Assembly: GCF_051014685.1 (NCBI RefSeq)
Contig: NW_027479043.1
Coordinates: 62,001 to 126,000, forward strand
Length of the DNA: 64,000 nt
Source: Ptiloglossa arizonensis
Lineage: Eukaryota; Arthropoda; Insecta; Hymenoptera; Colletidae
Reading direction: 5' to 3'
The number at the start of each line of letters is the position of its first letter. Positions within the stretch are counted from its first letter, which is position 1. The translations under genes were made by a program, and so were the position numbers. Positions 62,862 to 64,000 of this stretch are shown here, piece by piece. Under the pieces are notes generated by a model that was not told the origin of the DNA, did no database searches, and saw only the letters and a list, made by a program, of their open reading frames with translations.

Positions 62862-64000
62862 ATACCGTTGTAGTCGGGCGCGTTTCTACTTTCAGATACA
62901 ATAGGAATTTTTGGGTTAGGTCAATCCTTTCGCGAGATATAGAAGTTTGAAGCCAAGAAATGGTTGAGAAGGCAAAAAATTTTTCGCAATTCTGCTGCTC
63001 CAAACGCTTAACCAGAATGGCCTAGGGAAAAAATACACATACCGTTGTAATCGGGCGAGTTTCGACTTTCAGATGCAATAGGAATTTTTGGGTTAGGTCA
63101 ATCCGTTCGCGAGATATGGGAGTTTGAAGCCAAGAAATGGTTGAGAAGGCAAAAAATTTTTCGCAATTCTGCTGCTCCAAACGCTTAACCAGAATGGACT
63201 AGGGAAAAAATACAAATACCGTTGTAATCGGGCGAGTTTCGACTTTCAGATGCAATAGGAATTTTTGGGTTAGGTCAATCCGTTCGCGAGATATGGGAGT
63301 TTGAAGCCAAGAAATGGTTGAGAAGGCAAAAAATTTTTCGCAATTCTGCTTCTCCAAACGCTTGACCAGAATGGCCTAGGGGAAAAATTCACATACCGTT
63401 GTAATCGGGCGAGTTTCTACTTTCAGAAGCAATAGGAATTTTTGGGTTAGGTCAAACCGTTCGCGAGATATCGGAGTTTGAAGCCAAGAAATGGTTGAGA
63501 AGAAAACAAATTTTTCGCAATTCTGCTTCTCCAAACGCTTGACCAGAGTGGGCTAGGGAAAAAATACACATACCGTTGTAATCGGGCGAGTTTCTACTTT
63601 CAGATGCAATAGGAATTTTTGGGTTTGGTCAATCCGTTCGCGAGATATGGGAGTTTGAAGCCAAGAAATGGTTTAGAAGGCAAAAAATTTTTCGCAATTC
63701 TGCTGCTCCAAACGCTTAACCAGAATGGCCTAGGGAAAAAATACACATACCGTTGTAGTCGGGCGAGTTTCTACTTTCAGATGCAACAGGAATTTTTGGG
63801 TTAGGTCAATCCGTTCGCGAGATATGGGAGTTTGATGCTAAGAAATGGTTGAGAAGACAACAAATTTTTCGCACTTCTGCTGCTCCAAACGCTTAACCAG
63901 AATGGCCTAGGGAAAAAATACACATACCGTTGTAATCGGGCGAGTTTCGACTTTCAGATGCAATAGGAATTTTTGGGTTAGGTCAATCCGTTCGCGAGAT
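62862..64000 (+). repeat. Right-end mosaic, array continues off the window
   Basis: About 6.4 units. Private variants are atggactaggg (about 63,197), acaaataccg followed by tttcgact, and gatatcggag. A chimeric unit near 63,335-63,385 has gaaggcaaaa, then gcttctcc and gaccag, but then aatggcc, mixing ordinary and G forms twice within about 60 bases. A normal G unit follows at about 63,530, then S and D units. There is no sign of the array ending. Confidence 0.75.

Larger units (their letters stand above)
1..64000 (+). repeat. 177-bp tandem satellite array filling the window
   Basis: The unit beginning tgctccaaac recurs at 1, 178, 355, 532 and so on to the right edge. Following one marker (the g of cagatgc/cagacgc) from 77 to 63,957 gives 361 intervals, so about 361.6 units are present. 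All lie in the same direction and no unrelated sequence interrupts them. The array runs off both ends, so its true length is unknown. Unit length, orientation and homogeneity match known centromeric or pericentromeric satellites such as primate alpha satellite (171 bp) and Arabidopsis CEN180 (178 bp), but the sequence is not one I recognise as either. A centromeric role is inferred from architecture only. It could equally be subtelomeric or interstitial heterochromatin. Confidence 0.99.

Noticed and set aside
1..64000. CRISPR array
   Set aside because: The repeated unit is 177 bp and contiguous. There are no short conserved repeats separated by unique spacers, and no cas genes.
1..64000. Assignment to a known satellite family (alpha satellite, CEN180, CentO or similar)
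   Set aside because: Only unit length is similar. I see no sequence resemblance I can support and cannot run a database search, so no family or species is named.

Overview
The whole window is one uninterrupted, head-to-tail satellite DNA array. The basic unit is 177 bp, about 42% G+C by my hand count of the commonest bases, and about 361.6 copies fit in the 64,000 bases, all in the same orientation. I found no protein-coding gene, RNA gene, transposon, CRISPR array or unique sequence. The open frames present are by-products of a 177-bp unit (exactly 59 codons) whose commonest form has only a few stop codons in some frames. A long, one-orientation tandem array with a nucleosome-scale unit is typical of eukaryotic centromeric or pericentromeric heterochromatin. 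CpG is not depleted (8 in the commonest monomer, about 7.5 expected), which argues mildly against a heavily CpG-methylated vertebrate-type genome. I do not recognise the satellite family and cannot name the organism.

Layout. From 1 to about 18.1 kb the array is its most diverse: many private substitutions and about 18 small indel events shift the 177-bp phase by a net 19 bases. From about 18.1 kb to 49.36 kb (some 31 kb, about 176 monomers) I found no net phase change. Two single-base insertions follow, near 49,360 and 55,948, and none after that.

On top of the monomer lies a mosaic of local higher-order repeats. Named monomer variants recur in blocks whose periods are whole multiples of the monomer: 1, 4, 5, 6, 7, 8, 10, 11, 12, 13 and 15 units in tandem, plus block copies at 27, about 20, and about 108 units. 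No single higher-order period governs the window. This pattern fits repeated, recent unequal exchange or replication slippage of different lengths, and several exchange junctions can be placed to within 10-20 bases.

Recurrent variant classes used below: 'G' monomers (end of the preceding unit reads gaagaaaac, then gcttctcc, then gaccagagtgggc); 'H' monomers (gaagctaag, gacaac, gcacttc, then aaaagctt, which creates a HindIII site); 'D' monomers (gatgctaag with gacaac and gcacttc, then aaacgctt); 'P' monomers (catgccg with aataggact); 'S' monomers (gtagtcggg with gcaacagg). Every monomer also carries a 17-bp element resembling the CENP-B box (7 of 9 essential bases in the common form). That is the most biologically suggestive signal here. 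I found no hidden gene system.
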